Assembly (NCBI RefSeq): GCF_000247695.1
Contig: NW_004624843.1
Location: 5,424,604 to 5,488,603, forward strand
Length of the DNA: 64,000 nucleotides
Origin: Heterocephalus glaber
Taxonomy: Eukaryota > Chordata > Mammalia > Rodentia > Bathyergidae
Direction: 5' to 3'
In this document: positions 22,832 to 34,409 of the stretch, piece after piece
Layout of the letters: each line of letters starts with the position of its first letter
Position numbering within the stretch: the stretch's first letter is position 1
The notes under the pieces: generated by a model
Databases searched by the model: none
What the model was told of the DNA's origin: nothing
The model's input: the letters and a program-made list of their open reading frames with translations, nothing else
Translations under genes and position numbers: made by a program

Positions 22832-23029
22832 CAGTGGACTCTTGACTTAAAAACTCGATTTGTTCCTGAGGGCTGGCTGTAACTCAAGTTGGTTATAAGT
22901 CAATACAGGTGAAATCTGGATGTTTACCTGGGTAAACGCTATAGATAACAAAAGGCACACGAATCTTCCATTAACCTAATTAGCCCAGTTGTTCATATGT
23001 CAGGCTGGTCGTAACTTGAGGGTCCACTG
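22832..23029. mobile_element. TA-flanked pogo/Tigger-like element, copy 2
   Basis: 198 bp with ends CAGTGGACTCTTGACTTA and TAACTTGAGGGTCCACTG, flanked by TA on both sides. It shares the subterminal tgtaactca-gttggt and catatgtca-g motifs with copy 1. Its left edge directly follows the A-tail of a B1. It is a short internally deleted non-autonomous element. Confidence 0.65.
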
Positions 23030-24612
23030 TATATGAGTTTCTCCACACTTAGGCGTGTACATTGGATTTTACATGTAGTAGCTAAGTGTTCAACTGCTCG
23101 AGCTCCTAGCATATAACATACAGTTAGCGCTGACTTCTGTTTTGTCAGTATATATTAATCTAGACTTGGGGATGCCATAGTATTAATTATAATAATCCCA
23201 AGAGCCCTTCTTAGTATTGCATTACTCTCTGCCAAAAGGTAAGTGAACGTGTATGCTTCGGCTAGTTTTCTTTTTATTAAGTTTTATCAAAATATAATTT
23301 GTAATAGATTTTTTTAAAGTTAGGTGCTTTTTCTAATTTTCAGTTACCAGTTACATATTAAGCTTTCAGTTTTGAAGTTACTTGGTGGTGTGATCATGTA
23401 CTTGTAGAACTCAAAATAATTTTATTTACATTGATAGTTTCTAAAATTTACTTGAACAAATTGTATTGAATAAAATTAGATAACCAAAAAGAAAAAAATG
23501 ACCTATGTATTTCAAAAAATCAATGAAAATAGAAGTTTTAACTCAATTACATGTTCTTCAAAAGAGGAAAACATAGATAACCCATTTTCCTTGATTTGGA
23601 ATCAAAGTAGAAAATCAGCAGAAACCACTTAAGACTGAAACGTGACTTGAATTACAGGATTCTTGCTTACCTACTCACTTCTTCCTCCTTGGATAGGAGA
23701 ACCCTCGGCACTAGCCGAGTCCAAGGTTCATTTTCCTCATACCACACTTGTGCACTTTTGGGCACTTGTCTGTGAGGTTCTAAAAGTAGAGGAATTCAAG
23801 TAAGGATCTGTCGGACAAGTTTCTTAGCTTAAAACCCTCTTGCAAAATTCATCAAATGCCCAGGTGTTTTATTTTTTTATTGATAATTTTCAAGACTTTT
23901 ATAATTCTTGCTTAATCTTTTCCCGAGCTCAGTTTATTCCATTTATCCAGAAGTGTCATTAGGAATGTTTTTAACATCCTGGCCTCCCTTCTTCATGTGT
24001 GGATGTCCACTCACTACTATTTCATTGTGCCAGGTTTAGGTTACTGACTGAATGGTTGAGATTTTTAAAAAAACAATCCTTCTCCCTTCTCATTCATGTA
24101 TCCTTCAGGTGGTTGATTTAATGTAGATTTTTATGTGGCCTTTCCTTTCCCCTTTCACCCAATTCCTGTCATTATGGCAAGTACTACTTGGAGATAGTAA
24201 TTTACATTGTTGAAAAAAATGAGTCAAAATTGTTTTATTCTTTATTGTTGTACTCTTAGAACAGACGTTTTATGGTTCCCTTTTATTTTTGTCCTTACAG
24301 AGTTTGCTCTGTTGCCCTATCTTTGTACATACTGCATTTAGTAATATTTCCCGGTGAACCCAGCACTGTGTAACACACTGCTTATCAGTTTTGTTGATCT
24401 GAAATGTTAATTAAAACTGTCAGGTAAAACCAGGGTTTAGATCATCTCCCTATGTTGTGTAGTTACGGTTTCCCATTGCCACTAGGGTAGTGATTAGTTG
24501 CTGTTTTATAGCTTCAGTGGGAGGTGGGGAGAAGCAACATGTAGTTTTATCTGTTTTATCCATTTTTTCTTTGTTTTCTTTCTGTTTCTTTCTTGTTTTT
24601 ATTTTTTGGCAG

Positions 24613-24724
24613 AGAAACTTTTCCATGTCTGTAAATAGTGCTGCTGTCCTGCGATTGACAGGACGAGGAGGAGGAGGAACAGTGGTGGGGGCTCCTAGAG
24701 GTCGAAGTTCTTCAAGAGGGCGAG
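24613..24724 (+). CDS. GIGYF2: GIGYF2 coding exon (RG-rich segment, first part)
   Basis: Encodes 37 residues beginning RNFSMSVNSAAVLRLTGRGG and ending RGRSSSRGR plus the first base of a Gly codon. The acceptor is ttggcag at 24612 and the donor gtgagc at 24725. It follows a 17.3-kb intron. The Gly/Arg-rich composition (GRGGGG, RGRSSSRGRG) continues into the next exon. It resembles RGG-type low-complexity sequence, which often binds RNA or is arginine-methylated; that role is inferred, not seen. Entry phase 0, exit phase 1. Confidence 0.97.
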
Positions 24725-26267
24725 GTGAGCTTCCATGTGAAAAAAGTAATGACAGAAGAGGCGGCGGAGGAAAGGGAAATCACTTGTTAAATATTTTAAT
24801 GCCTGATTTTTTAAAAGAAATTGCTCTTTGATGTTAATTGCGCACTAAATGTCCTGTATTTATTTTCTGAATCATTTCTCAAGGTATCTGTTGCTCAGTT
24901 CCTGCTTTGGAGCAGAAGAGTCCAATTCTAACTGTATTGATTTGAGCATGAGGGAGTCTAGACATTTCTGCAAGCTCTTGCTATGCCCATTCTTCATCCA
25001 CAGGGAGCCTTGTACTGTGGGATCCAGGTGTCCTGACAGGTCTTGGCTGCTGGACTAGCACCGATGTCCCTGTGGGCCTCCACGACACAGAGTTTCTATA
25101 CAACAGCCTCATCTGTATGGAGTGCCAGGAGTGACTCCAAACATAGAGTGACTTTAGTGAAAACTGTTTTAGAAATCCTAGGACCTTTTGGGGATTTTAA
25201 TAAAATATAGTTAGGTAACATTCGTATGTGTGTGTAGTTTTGTAGATGTATGTCTTAGAAAAGTAACTCTTTGCTCTTACTTGGTTCTTTGATATGTGCT
25301 TCCTATTTGAGATTCATTGATTTTTCTGCTAAATAAGAACGTTCTTGATGTTTATCCTTTAACCCTGTTGGTTAAATCACACCAGTAGTCTAAGCATAGC
25401 TTGTAATTTTCTCCAAGATGCTTTAGAAGTGGAAGAACTGGGTGTTGGCAGTGACAGAGGCCATTGTCTTCACATCTCATGCCACTAGATTGGCATGTAA
25501 GAGTGTTGGGTGCCTGAATTTCTTTTTCAACTTTATGGTTATGGCTTATGTTACGGTCTTTGTAGAAAATGTATTCAGTTAGATTTCTGATAATAGTAGG
25601 AATCCAGCTGTGAGTAATGAGAGGGGACTAACTAAAACTTATTTTTCTAGGTACTGTTACTTACTGTAGTTGTGTTTTTTCTTCTGCATCATTTATTTCT
25701 CCATATGTAAAAGAGTGGTTTTAATCTTCTGAGGAGTTGGTAGACTCATCTGTAAAACTTACTAGAAGTACCATTACCACAGAATTGACCTGTCCTTGCT
25801 TCAAAAGCCCCACAGGCAGCTCAGGTTTCCACACCAGATTGGATTCTAGTGGTGCAAAATTTATCCAAAGCTTGTGCATCTTGGTGGTGAGATGGTGTTT
25901 TTGAGATGTAACTGAGTAATTCTGGCTCTGGCCTCTATGTGGCCTTTTCCCGTATTCCCTCTGTCGGACAGCAGAGACGAGAGAGAGTTGCACTCACATA
26001 AGTACCTCCAGTGTTTTTCCAGGACGAGTCAGAGAGAATGCTGCTTAGGCAACAAGTGTGCACCACGTAGACTGTGTGCCGCAGTTACCAGCCAGTCTCT
26101 GCAGGCCCTCCAGGCCCTCACATGTGGAGAAACTAGTGAGCGAGTAATGAGTGCTCCTGCTTTCTTCCTTCATGGAAGTGAGGTTACCACAGAGGATTAC
26201 ATTTAGAGCTTCAATAGGGCATGGATAAAAGACAGTGTGACATGTGAGAAGTAGTGACTTAATTAGG

Positions 26268-26365
26268 TTCACTTTTTTTTTTTTCTTTTCTCGTGCAGGG
26301 GATCGAACTCGGGACCTGGTGCTTGCAAGGCCAGCGCCAGAACCGCTGAGCTAAATTCCCGGCCC
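26268..26365 (-). repeat. ID SINE
   Basis: Exact 19-bp target duplication aagtagtgacttaattagg at 26249-26267 and 26366-26384. Confidence 0.95.
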
Positions 26366-26659
26366 AAGTAGTGACTTAATTAGGATGCCAGTGTGAATGA
26401 AGGGCACGAAACTAGTCAAATAAATTTACTTGATTTGTGAAAAATACTTGTAACACCATTGTCACAACCACCTATGATTCTTTTTAATGGTCTCAATAGC
26501 TCATTTTATTAAACAGGGTTACAATTATAATCTGATTTTATATTTTTTCATTTATTTTAACTTGGGTAAATAATGATTTTTAAGTCTTTTCTTTGAGTGG
26601 AGCTCCTCTTAGGTGATTACCCTGTTTCCAACTTGAGGAAACTTTTTTTTCTTTTTTGC

Positions 26660-26712
26660 AGTATTAGGTACTGAACCCAGAAACCCAGAAAGCACTGAGC
26701 TATATCCTTATC
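26660..26712 (-). repeat. ID-like fragment, old
   Basis: gtattaggtactgaaccc and cactgagctatatcc remain. Confidence 0.55.
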
Positions 26713-26717
26713 CTTTT

Positions 26718-26840
26718 AAAATTTTTTATTTTGAGACAGGGTCATTCTAAGTTGCTCAGATTAGTCTCAAACTTGCATTCCTCCTGCCTCAGCCTCCCAA
26801 GTGGCTGGGATTACAGGCTTGTGTCACCATGGCTCACTTC
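26718..26840 (-). repeat. B1 SINE without internal duplication
   Basis: ttttgagacagggtcattctaag, single arm, end caccatggctcac. Confidence 0.85.
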
Positions 26841-27016
26841 AACTTGAGAAAACTTTGATGTGAAAATTGGTCAACTTCAAGGCTTCTAAATATCATCAAC
26901 TAATGAAAATTAAAAGAGTATAGAGGAAACAACATAAGCATTGTTGTCTTTCCATTTTATGTGTTTTTGTTTAATAATATTTCAGCAAGTGAAGGTACAC
27001 ACAAGAAATATAAACT

Positions 27017-27103
27017 CCCCCGCCGCCCCTGAACCTGGGATGGAACTCAGGACCTTGGACTTGCCAGGCAGGCAGTGGTTCCACTGAGCTAAACCTCCAG
27101 CCC
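27017..27103 (-). repeat. ID SINE
   Basis: C/G-rich tail position (cccccgccgcccc), then gggatggaactcaggacc through ctaaacctccagccc. Confidence 0.88.
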
Positions 27104-27298
27104 AGGAATATAAAATTTTAAAAGCCTAGGGTTTGAAATAACTTGTGGTTGAGAGAGTTGAAGAATTAAGAAGTTATTAAAGGCATTTCTTAGCAGCAGT
27201 TGAAAAAACAAGGCCAGTCCATACAGCTTATCAACCACAACTGTCTTCAGCAATAATAAAAGGAAGTATACTTTAATCCCTAAAAGAATAGGGTAAAT

Positions 27299-27380
27299 GG
27301 GCCAGCGATTTAGCTCAGTGGTGCTACTGCCTGCCTCGCAAGCGCAAGGTCCTGAGTTCAATTCCTGGTACCAAAAAAAG
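27299..27380 (+). repeat. ID SINE
   Basis: Flanked by agaatagggtaaat (27285-27298) and agaatagtgtaaaa (27381-27394). Confidence 0.95.
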
Positions 27381-28181
27381 AGAATAGTGTAAAATCTCAG
27401 ACAGTAGGACAGTCCTTTAAATTTCACTTTATGAATAGTTTTTGCTGCTTCTTATACAGGAACCACATTTATAGGTGATTTAAGTTGGACAAATGGGAAA
27501 GCTGTAGAATCTGATGCGTTTTATGTGCCCCATTAAAAAGCTTTAAGACTCATAAACAGGACCATTGTCAGGGCTGACTAGTTATAACTGGCAGAAAATA
27601 TTTTGTAGTGTTTTCCTGGTAATCTAAAGGCTGTTTTTTATATTCATGTGCTTCTTAGAATAAAAGTTTTTCAAGGTAATATATACGTGCAATGACTTTC
27701 CTGAAAAAAGTGCTCTTTAAAGGAGGAGGAAATTTTTTTCCCTATCCTAAAATCATGGCTATACAGGAACACCTTACACATTATAGTTTAGATTACATTG
27801 TTTTAGGTTATTAAATAAAAAGTGTACATTTCCTCAAGAGGAGAAGCACTTAAACTGTGAGTTCACTTTCTGTTGGCACAAAGTGAAATTGATACAATTG
27901 GAAAGTAACCTTAAGATTATTAAGTTCAACTATGGTCTTTCCAGTTTACAAATGAAAAAATAGTTGAAGATATGTCCATTGTTCTTAAGATTACCCACAT
28001 ATAATTATGTACATTAATTTAGTATTTCACAGTGTGATCATGTGAGAGTCAAAACTGTTTTCTGAGTCAGTTCATGATTATAACAAAGAAATGAGTACTG
28101 CATGGATATTTGGAGTGATTAACTCAGTTCTATTTGGCTTTGGGATACATTCATGCTTTTGTTTAAGATTGATCATTTTGC

Positions 28182-28274
28182 AGCTGGGGATGTGGCTCAG
28201 TGGTAGAGGACTTGCTTAGTAGTGAGAGGCCCTGAGTTCGATCCCCAGCACTGCACAAAATAAAAATAAAAAGA
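28182..28274 (+). repeat. ID SINE of the classic GGTAGAG type
   Basis: agctggggatgtggctcagtgg-tagag through cgatccccagcactgc: a different, tRNA-Ala-like subfamily. Flanks gattgatcatttt and gatgcatcatttt. Confidence 0.92.
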
Positions 28275-29680
28275 GATGCATCATTTTTTTGGGATTGTTG
28301 TGCATTGTGGGAGAAATTGAGTTAGAGATGATGGCCAGAATACACCCCCAGAGTCCACCCCTCCTCTAGTTTTCTCACCCACGTGTTAGTTAAAAATGGT
28401 GTTCATTAGTTGGGAAAACTATACATAAAATATAAAACTGAAAGTACATATTACCCTTTCCTTCCAGATCAGCAGTTGGATATATGTATCCTTCCTGACC
28501 CTAACTGTGCAGCAATGACATTTATATAGGGAATTATTTTTATATGCATTGTTGTGTAGTATGCATTTCTCATTCAGTAGCATAATACAGATTTCTGTTA
28601 ATCCCAGTACTTTTTTATTTTCTTTGGCTTCATAGTGTATTATGTTTTCTCCGAATTTAGCCATTATTTTATTGATTAGTTTATTTCTAGTTTTAAGACA
28701 TTGTAGTGAAAATACACACATAGAGTCATACTCTGCTTAACTACAAGTACATTCTGAGAAATGTGTCATTCAGTGATTTTGATTTCCTTGTGTGAACATC
28801 ACAGTGTACTTAAACCTAGATGGTATAGGTCAGGATTTGATCTCTTGGCACAATGAAGAGACAGTAGACACAAGATTTTTGAATTACTCCTGGTGTAATA
28901 TGGCATACTGTTTCACAGTTAACTATTTTTTTTTTAATAAGTAGAAGGAGTACACTAAAATGATAAATGGTATAGAAATAAATAAACTAGCAACAGTTGT
29001 GTTATCACTGTCAAGCACTATGTACTGTGCCCCGTTGTAAGTGCTACATGTTTATACATCTGGCAGTGTCCTGAGTAAGTTTGTTTACACCAGGATTACC
29101 ACAAACACCTGAGTACACTCCTGCACTACGAGATCATGGTATGGTGTCTCTGAGTGACAGGAAGTTTCAGCCCCATTGTAATCTGATGTGTCAACCCTTA
29201 GATGAGCAGTCCGTCCTTGACCAGATTGTTATGTGGTGTGTGACTATGTTTGCATATTTGTTCAAGTATTTCTCTTGGCATAAATTCTAAGTGGAATTAT
29301 AGAATCAAATATTGAAAGATTTAACCAGATTGCTTTCAGTAAAGTCTAGTTTACGTTTGGACCCCCAGAGCCTCTGCATCCTTACATCCATATATTTTTA
29401 CCAGCTCTGTGTTTTTTAGTCCTGATACTTTTCTTACCCTCAAATTTGAATAAAGAGTAAAGAGTGCCTTTTGTTCTCTAAGTAGGTAATTCATGAAATT
29501 GGTAGTTTTAGAATTGGCCTGTTAAGTTACCCTTTTACTGGGTTAGATAATTTTAACATTTGCGTGTGACTTTTTAAATTGTAGCTTCTCTCTTTACAAA
29601 CTCTCCAAATTAATATTTCTCCCATTTTTATTGAAAGTAATCCAATAAAAGGTTTAATTTACAGTATTTCACTGTTGAAG

Positions 29681-29763
29681 GTTTTTTTTTGGTACCAGGG
29701 ATCGAACTCGGGACCTTGCCCTTTTGAGGCAGGCACTGGAACCACTGAGCTAAATCCGTGGCC
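29681..29763 (-). repeat. ID SINE, first of a same-site pair
   Basis: Target cactgttgaag at 29670-29680 and 29764-29774. Confidence 0.95.
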
Positions 29764-29774
29764 CACTGTTGAAG

Positions 29775-29857
29775 TTTTTTTTTTTGTACCGGGGATTGAA
29801 CTCAGGACCTTGTGCTTGCGAGGCAGGCAATGAAACCACTGAGCTAAATCCCTGGCC
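29775..29857 (-). repeat. ID SINE, second of a same-site pair
   Basis: Third target copy cactattgaag at 29858-29868. Confidence 0.95.
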
Positions 29858-29898
29858 CACTATTGAAGTTTTAAAGAAGCCCGCCATCCCCCCTTTTC

Positions 29899-29979
29899 TG
29901 AGGGGCTGTACTAGGGATCGGACCCGGGGCCTTCTGCAAGCTATGCAAGTGTTTTACTACTGAGCTATGTCCCCAGCCC
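29899..29979 (-). repeat. ID-like SINE, old
   Basis: gtactagggatcggacccgggg through gagctatgtccccagccc. Confidence 0.8.
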
Positions 29980-30090
29980 TTTTTCGTTTTGAGACTAGAT
30001 CTTGCCCAGTCTAGACCCAAACTTGGAATCTTCCTGCCTCAGTCTCCTGAGTAGCTAGGGTTACAGATGTGTTCCATAGTACCTGGCTTA
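29980..30090 (-). repeat. B1-like SINE, old
   Basis: ttttgagactagatcttgccc, single arm, end agtacctggctt. Confidence 0.75.
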
Positions 30091-30220
30091 AAGAGCTAAA
30101 TGTTTTATTCAAGATTGAGGCACCTTCATTAGTTTAACTTTTTCCTTTGAACCTTCTGTGGTCCAGCTGTTTCATTGTCAGTGTCCTCACAGGTAGAGTC
30201 CATCAGGCTTTGTTAAATAT

Positions 30221-30326
30221 ATTTTTATTTATTTATTTATTTATTTATTTAGTGGTATTGGGGATCGAACTCGGGTCCTTGCGCTTGAGAGGCAGGTGGC
30301 GGAACCACTGAGCTAAATCCCTGGCC
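30221..30326 (-). repeat. ID SINE with (TTTA)n tail
   Basis: Exact target duplication ctttgttaaatat at 30208-30220 and 30327-30339. Confidence 0.95.
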
Positions 30327-30457
30327 CTTTGTTAAATATTTAAATGTAGTCATCCTACTGCATATAAAGTCAGAATTTCAGATTTCAGTCTTCGGTGTTC
30401 CTAATGTGCTGGATGTTGACTTATGACTATTATTTTTTTCTGTCTTCTTATTTTCAG

Positions 30458-30569
30458 GCAGAGGTAGAGGTGAATGTGGTTTTTACCAAAGAAGTTTCGA
30501 TGAAGTAGAGGGTGTGTTTGGTCGAGGAGGTGGCAGGGAGATGCATAGATCACAGAGCTGGGAGGAAAG
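30458..30569 (+). CDS. GIGYF2: GIGYF2 coding exon (RGRGEC...SWEE)
   Basis: Completes the Gly codon from the previous exon and encodes RGRGECGFYQRSFDEVEGVF followed by GRGGGREMHRSQSWEE, then two bases of an Arg codon. The acceptor is ttttcag at 30457 and the donor gtaatt at 30570. The 36 whole codons match the human protein as I recall it (about residues 128-163). The RSQSW context is a plausible basophilic-kinase or 14-3-3 type site, but this is an inference from sequence only. Entry phase 1, exit phase 2. Confidence 0.97.
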
Positions 30570-31024
30570 GTAATTAAAGGATCCAGATCTTGGTGTAAGA
30601 TTTCTTGATATATAAAGCTTATTTATTTTCTGCTTTCTGCAGAGGAGAAGCCTCTGTTTACAGTTACAGGGTTTCATTTTTTTAAAAAATGCTGTTAATA
30701 TTAAATACCAACTTGTATGTTAGAAACTTTTAAATAGTCCTTTAAAGGAAGCAGCACTCTAGATACACAGATGAATTTTATTAGTGTCAGCATGGATAAT
30801 TAATTTGGTTTGCTCTTTGACAAGCCTCCAGTGGGAAGATTGCCATTTTGTCTGTTGGTATTAGTAAAAGGATCTTCTCTCTCTACTGCTTGTGCCTTTG
30901 TGTGAAGAGTGTCACGATGAATGAGGGCATCTGCATATGGATGGATGGATGTACAACAGTATCACTGTGATGATATTTTTTTTTAAAGTGGGTTGCCTCT
31001 AGTTTTCATTTTTAAATTTTTATA

Positions 31025-31109
31025 TATTTATTTTTTAGTACTGGGGATCAAACTCTGGACCTTGCACTTGTGAGGCAGGCATGGCGCTGCTAAGCTAAAT
31101 CCTCAGCCC
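31025..31109 (-). repeat. ID SINE
   Basis: agtactggggatcaaactctgg through ctaaatcctcagccc. Confidence 0.9.
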
Positions 31110-31531
31110 CTACTGTGATAATTTTTATAAAATATTTAGAAACCAACCAGAGAGGCTGATGATACTCTTACATTGTAGTATATCCACACAATAAAGAACT
31201 CTGTAACCAGGAATGTTAAGGATGATTTTGAAAATATTTAATGGTGTGGGAAAACATACTCTAAAAGCAGTATGTAAAACTGTATTATGTATCTAAGTAA
31301 AATAATGTATATTATAAATCAGAAACTAGTTAAGTAGTTGAGGTGGAAGAATTTTCATTTTCATCTTTGTGCTTTTATTTTCCAAATATTAGGCAATAAC
31401 CATGTAATAGCCATATTTTATAACTTGAAAATACAAAGAATTGCTATTAAATACAGCAAAGTCAGTGTCATGGATAGAAAATTTATGTATACACTCAAGC
31501 TTTGTTTGAAATTTATTTTATCTCTTTTTAG

Positions 31532-31572
31532 GGGTGACAGACGGTTTGAAAAACCAGGGCGAAAAGATGTAG
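31532..31572 (+). CDS. GIGYF2: GIGYF2 short 41-nt coding exon
   Basis: A 41-nt exon giving the last base of Arg, then GDRRFEKPGRKDV and the first base of Gly. The acceptor is cttttta-g at 31531 and the donor gtaagg at 31573. Phases (2 in, 1 out) fit both neighbours. It is the last exon before the 25.3-kb intron that hosts KCNJ13 on the opposite strand. Confidence 0.95.
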
Positions 31573-31913
31573 GTAAGGTTCTTATGTTGAAATTTTTCCT
31601 GGACCTCCATGGTATCGGTGCTTAACAAGGTTCATACATAAGGACAAAGAGTGAAAATTGACTCAGTTACCTATGCCTCTCCAGTAGATGGGGTTATAGC
31701 ATTGCTTGCATTTGTAATTTTGTGGTTATTTAAGGTCTCCATTGCATGATACCAGAGGGCAGAAATACAGTCATTAGGATTTACTTGAGTTAACTACAAG
31801 TGTTCTTAGTTTAATAGTTATTTTGCTTTTTTTTCTGTGTATATACTGTGGTTTTTTGTTTTGGGATCAGAGTAGTCAAATAAATTAGGGTATCTACTAA
31901 AGAGGATAAAGGA

Positions 31914-32000
31914 GGGCTGGCGATGTAGTGCAGTGGCACCGTGCGTGCCTGGCGAGCGCAAGGTTCTGAGTTCGATCCCGGATACCATGGGGGCGAGGGG
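31914..32000 (+). repeat. ID SINE with G-rich instead of A-rich tail
   Basis: Ends cgatcccggataccatgggggcgagggg; exact target duplication agaggataaagga at 31901-31913 and 32001-32013. Confidence 0.93.
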
Positions 32001-32761
32001 AGAGGATAAAGGATTAGGATTTCTACAGTAAAGAGCATTTCAATATTTATGATGAATTATAATTTATGTAAAAGAATTTATAAGATGGGCTTTCTGACTC
32101 ATTAGGGGTACTACCTTATAAACTACCTGTAGATAATAGTATCTGATAGAAAAAAGAATTTATAGTGCCATTAAATTATGAGAATAACCACACAGTTTCC
32201 AGATTTCTACAGGTAACAGAAGAGTTCTCTAGAGCTGTGATTTTATCTGATAGTGGAAAATGTTTCATAAACATGTTAGGTGTATAAACATCATTCACAG
32301 ACTGATTTGCAGATTGTCGTGAAAACTAAGTACAGTAGTAATAATAATCAATTGTCCTTCTCTGTTTCCATGTCAAACTCATTTAAACTTGTCAGTGATT
32401 TAACTTCCTTATTCACTAGCCTGGCCTTACTTTTCACATTTGAAAAGACATTAAATGAGTGCAGCATGAAGAAATTTCATTCAGACTGGGTAAGGTATCA
32501 ACTTCATCAGAATTGTAGACTGTTGGATGAGTAGTATATTGAGGGAATTATTGAGACCTCTGCTTTCATCCTTGCCTGATTTAATACTTTTGTCGGGGCG
32601 TATGGACAATGAAAGTTGGTTTAAAGAGTACAGAATTTGGAAGCAGAAGGTCATGGATATTCTAAACTCTCAGATATTCATTAATGGCATCATAAAATGA
32701 GGTGGTAATTCCTTACAGAATTTTTAGGATTAACATGTTAGTAAGTGCCACATAGAACAGA

Positions 32762-32867
32762 GTTTTTTTGTGTGTTTGTTTGTTTGTTTGTTTTGGTCCT
32801 GGGGATCAAACTCGGGACCTTGCGCTTTCTAGGCAGGTGGCTGAACCACTGAGCTGAATCCCCGGCC
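32762..32867 (-). repeat. ID SINE with (TTTG)n tail
   Basis: ggtcctggggatcaaactcggg through ctgaatccccggccc. aggattaacatgtt occurs on both sides but the left copy is 22 bp away from the tail. Confidence 0.9.
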
Positions 32868-32928
32868 CAGGATTAACATGTTTATGATGGGGTATAATCC
32901 GTATGTCTTGCTGCTGAGTGGCTTGACC

Positions 32929-33060
32929 CACCAGTGGTACATGCATGACTGTCCTATCAGATGGCTTTTTAATCAATTTTATTAGTAAAAGTGATCAGAT
33001 CAATTTGTACCACCAGTGGTGCAAGGTGCCTGATGGGACAGTCATGTATATCCACCAGTG
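32929..33060. repeat. Imperfect 132-bp inverted repeat
   Basis: Left arm 32929-32965 and the reverse complement of right arm 33024-33060 share CATGACTGTCC-ATCAG and caccagtgg-like ends. The loop contains a further ccaccagtgg. It could be a remnant of a hAT-type MITE; no clear 8-bp target duplication is seen. Confidence 0.5.
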
Positions 33061-33213
33061 TTCAAGGTACCAGAAACGTGTTAAATTAAGAGTATATGAA
33101 CCCATTATTCATTTAACAAATACTGAATTTCTACTATGTTCAAGACCTTGTGCTGGGTACTAATTAATATCCCTTTCTTTGGTATGTTGGCTTGATTTTG
33201 AAATCTTTCAGTG

Positions 33214-33365
33214 CTTTTTGTTTGTTTTTGAGACAGCGCGTCTCTATGTAGTTCAGTCTGGCTTTGAACTCAGTATGTAGCCCAGGCTGGCCTTGGATTT
33301 GTGGTGTTCCTTTGCCTCAGCTTCCCGAATGCTGGGATACAGGCGTATGTCACCACACCTGCCTT
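33214..33365 (-). repeat. B1 SINE
   Basis: gagacagcgcgtctctatg, both arms; flanked by aaatctttcag on each side. Confidence 0.9.
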
Positions 33366-34261
33366 CAAATCTTTCAGTTTTGAGAGGTATAGCTGTGGAG
33401 TCGGACAGTTTGGACTTGGGATTAGAATTAAGGCGTAGAACAAGAGACCAGGTCTAATTAAATGGAAGTTTAATTGCAGAAAATTTGGTCATATGAAACT
33501 CTAAACTACAGAATTTAAAATACCGAGTATCTGTGTGTAACAGCATTCAAGGAAGGGGTCAGCTCTCAGCTGATTCTGTGCTTCGTGTTGATCAGCAACA
33601 TGCAGTATTTCTTAGATCTAAGTTATCCTTGATGAATCAGATGACGGAGAGACCTATTACTGTATCTTTTATTTTGTCACAGGACAGCCTAAGGATTTTG
33701 TTCATTTCTGAAGCCACATCTTGAAAGGTTCTGCACATTGGAATAGGTGGCCAGGGCATTTAGCCTTGGGATCGGAACTGCATAGAGGAAGTGGGGTGAT
33801 TTGGATAGGGGTCTTGACTGTAGGCAGGACAGGGTGAGGAGAAGGGTTTCTGGGGTCACTTGCCTGTAAATGCTTGCTTAACGATCTTGTGAAAGGGGAA
33901 TGAGACGTGACCTGTGTGAGTCTCAAGGGGAGACGGGCTGAATGATGGAAGGCTCAAGGAGCCAGATATTTAACACATTCTTGAAAAGTTTTAATAAGAG
34001 TTTGTCTGAAAATGACTGGGTTGCCTTGGCAAAGTAGTAAGTTCCCTGGATGAGAGTAGCTTGATTTTTAATTCTGACAAAGTCATATTTTGGTGGTGGG
34101 AATAGAGTATAAACTTTTTTCCATCATTGTTTGTGGTTTTCATATAAATCCAATTAATTTTCCTGGCCACTCTACTAAAAGTAAAGGTTCTTTTCTTTGA
34201 TCTTCCCCATGTATGTCTGGGTTTTTTCCCTCTCTCTCTTTTTCTGTGTGTCTCTCTCTCT

Positions 34262-34409
34262 TTATTTCAAGACAGGGTCTTGCTTTGTAGTGCACGATGG
34301 CCCTAAACTAACTTTGTAGCCCAGGCCTGCCTTGAAGTTGGAGTGATACTCTTGCCTCAGCTTCCTGAGTGCTAGGATTATAGGCATGTGCCACCCCGCC
34401 TGGCTCTCT
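34262..34409 (-). repeat. B1 SINE
   Basis: aagacagggtcttgctttg with both arms; ccatgtatgtc at 34207-34217 and catgtatgtc at 34411-34420; a CT-rich run lies between left flank and element. Confidence 0.88.

Larger units (their letters stand above)
7308..24612 (+). other. GIGYF2 17.3-kb intron
   Basis: Contains L1, SINE and DNA-transposon remnants listed separately. Stretches 10723-11980, 18620-19340, 20777-21600, 22290-22675 and 23035-24610 carry no gene or recognisable young repeat; they are AT-rich intronic sequence. The 135-N assembly gap lies at 20642-20776. Confidence 0.8.
24725..30457 (+). other. GIGYF2 intron with six or more SINEs
   Basis: Intron between exons 24613-24724 and 30458-30569. 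Apart from the SINEs listed, 24725-26245, 27395-28165 and 28290-29665 show no gene or repeat I can name. A GA-rich run (gaagaggcggcggaggaaag) sits just after the donor of the preceding exon. Confidence 0.75.

Noticed and set aside
24490..24831. 113-codon open frame with RNFSMSVNSAAV
   Set aside because: Only 24613-24724 is the GIGYF2 exon; the flanks are intron.
28182..28274. Possible functional tRNA gene
   Set aside because: Has tRNA-like A and B boxes but also a C-rich 3' end, an A-rich tail and target duplications: a SINE, not a tRNA gene.
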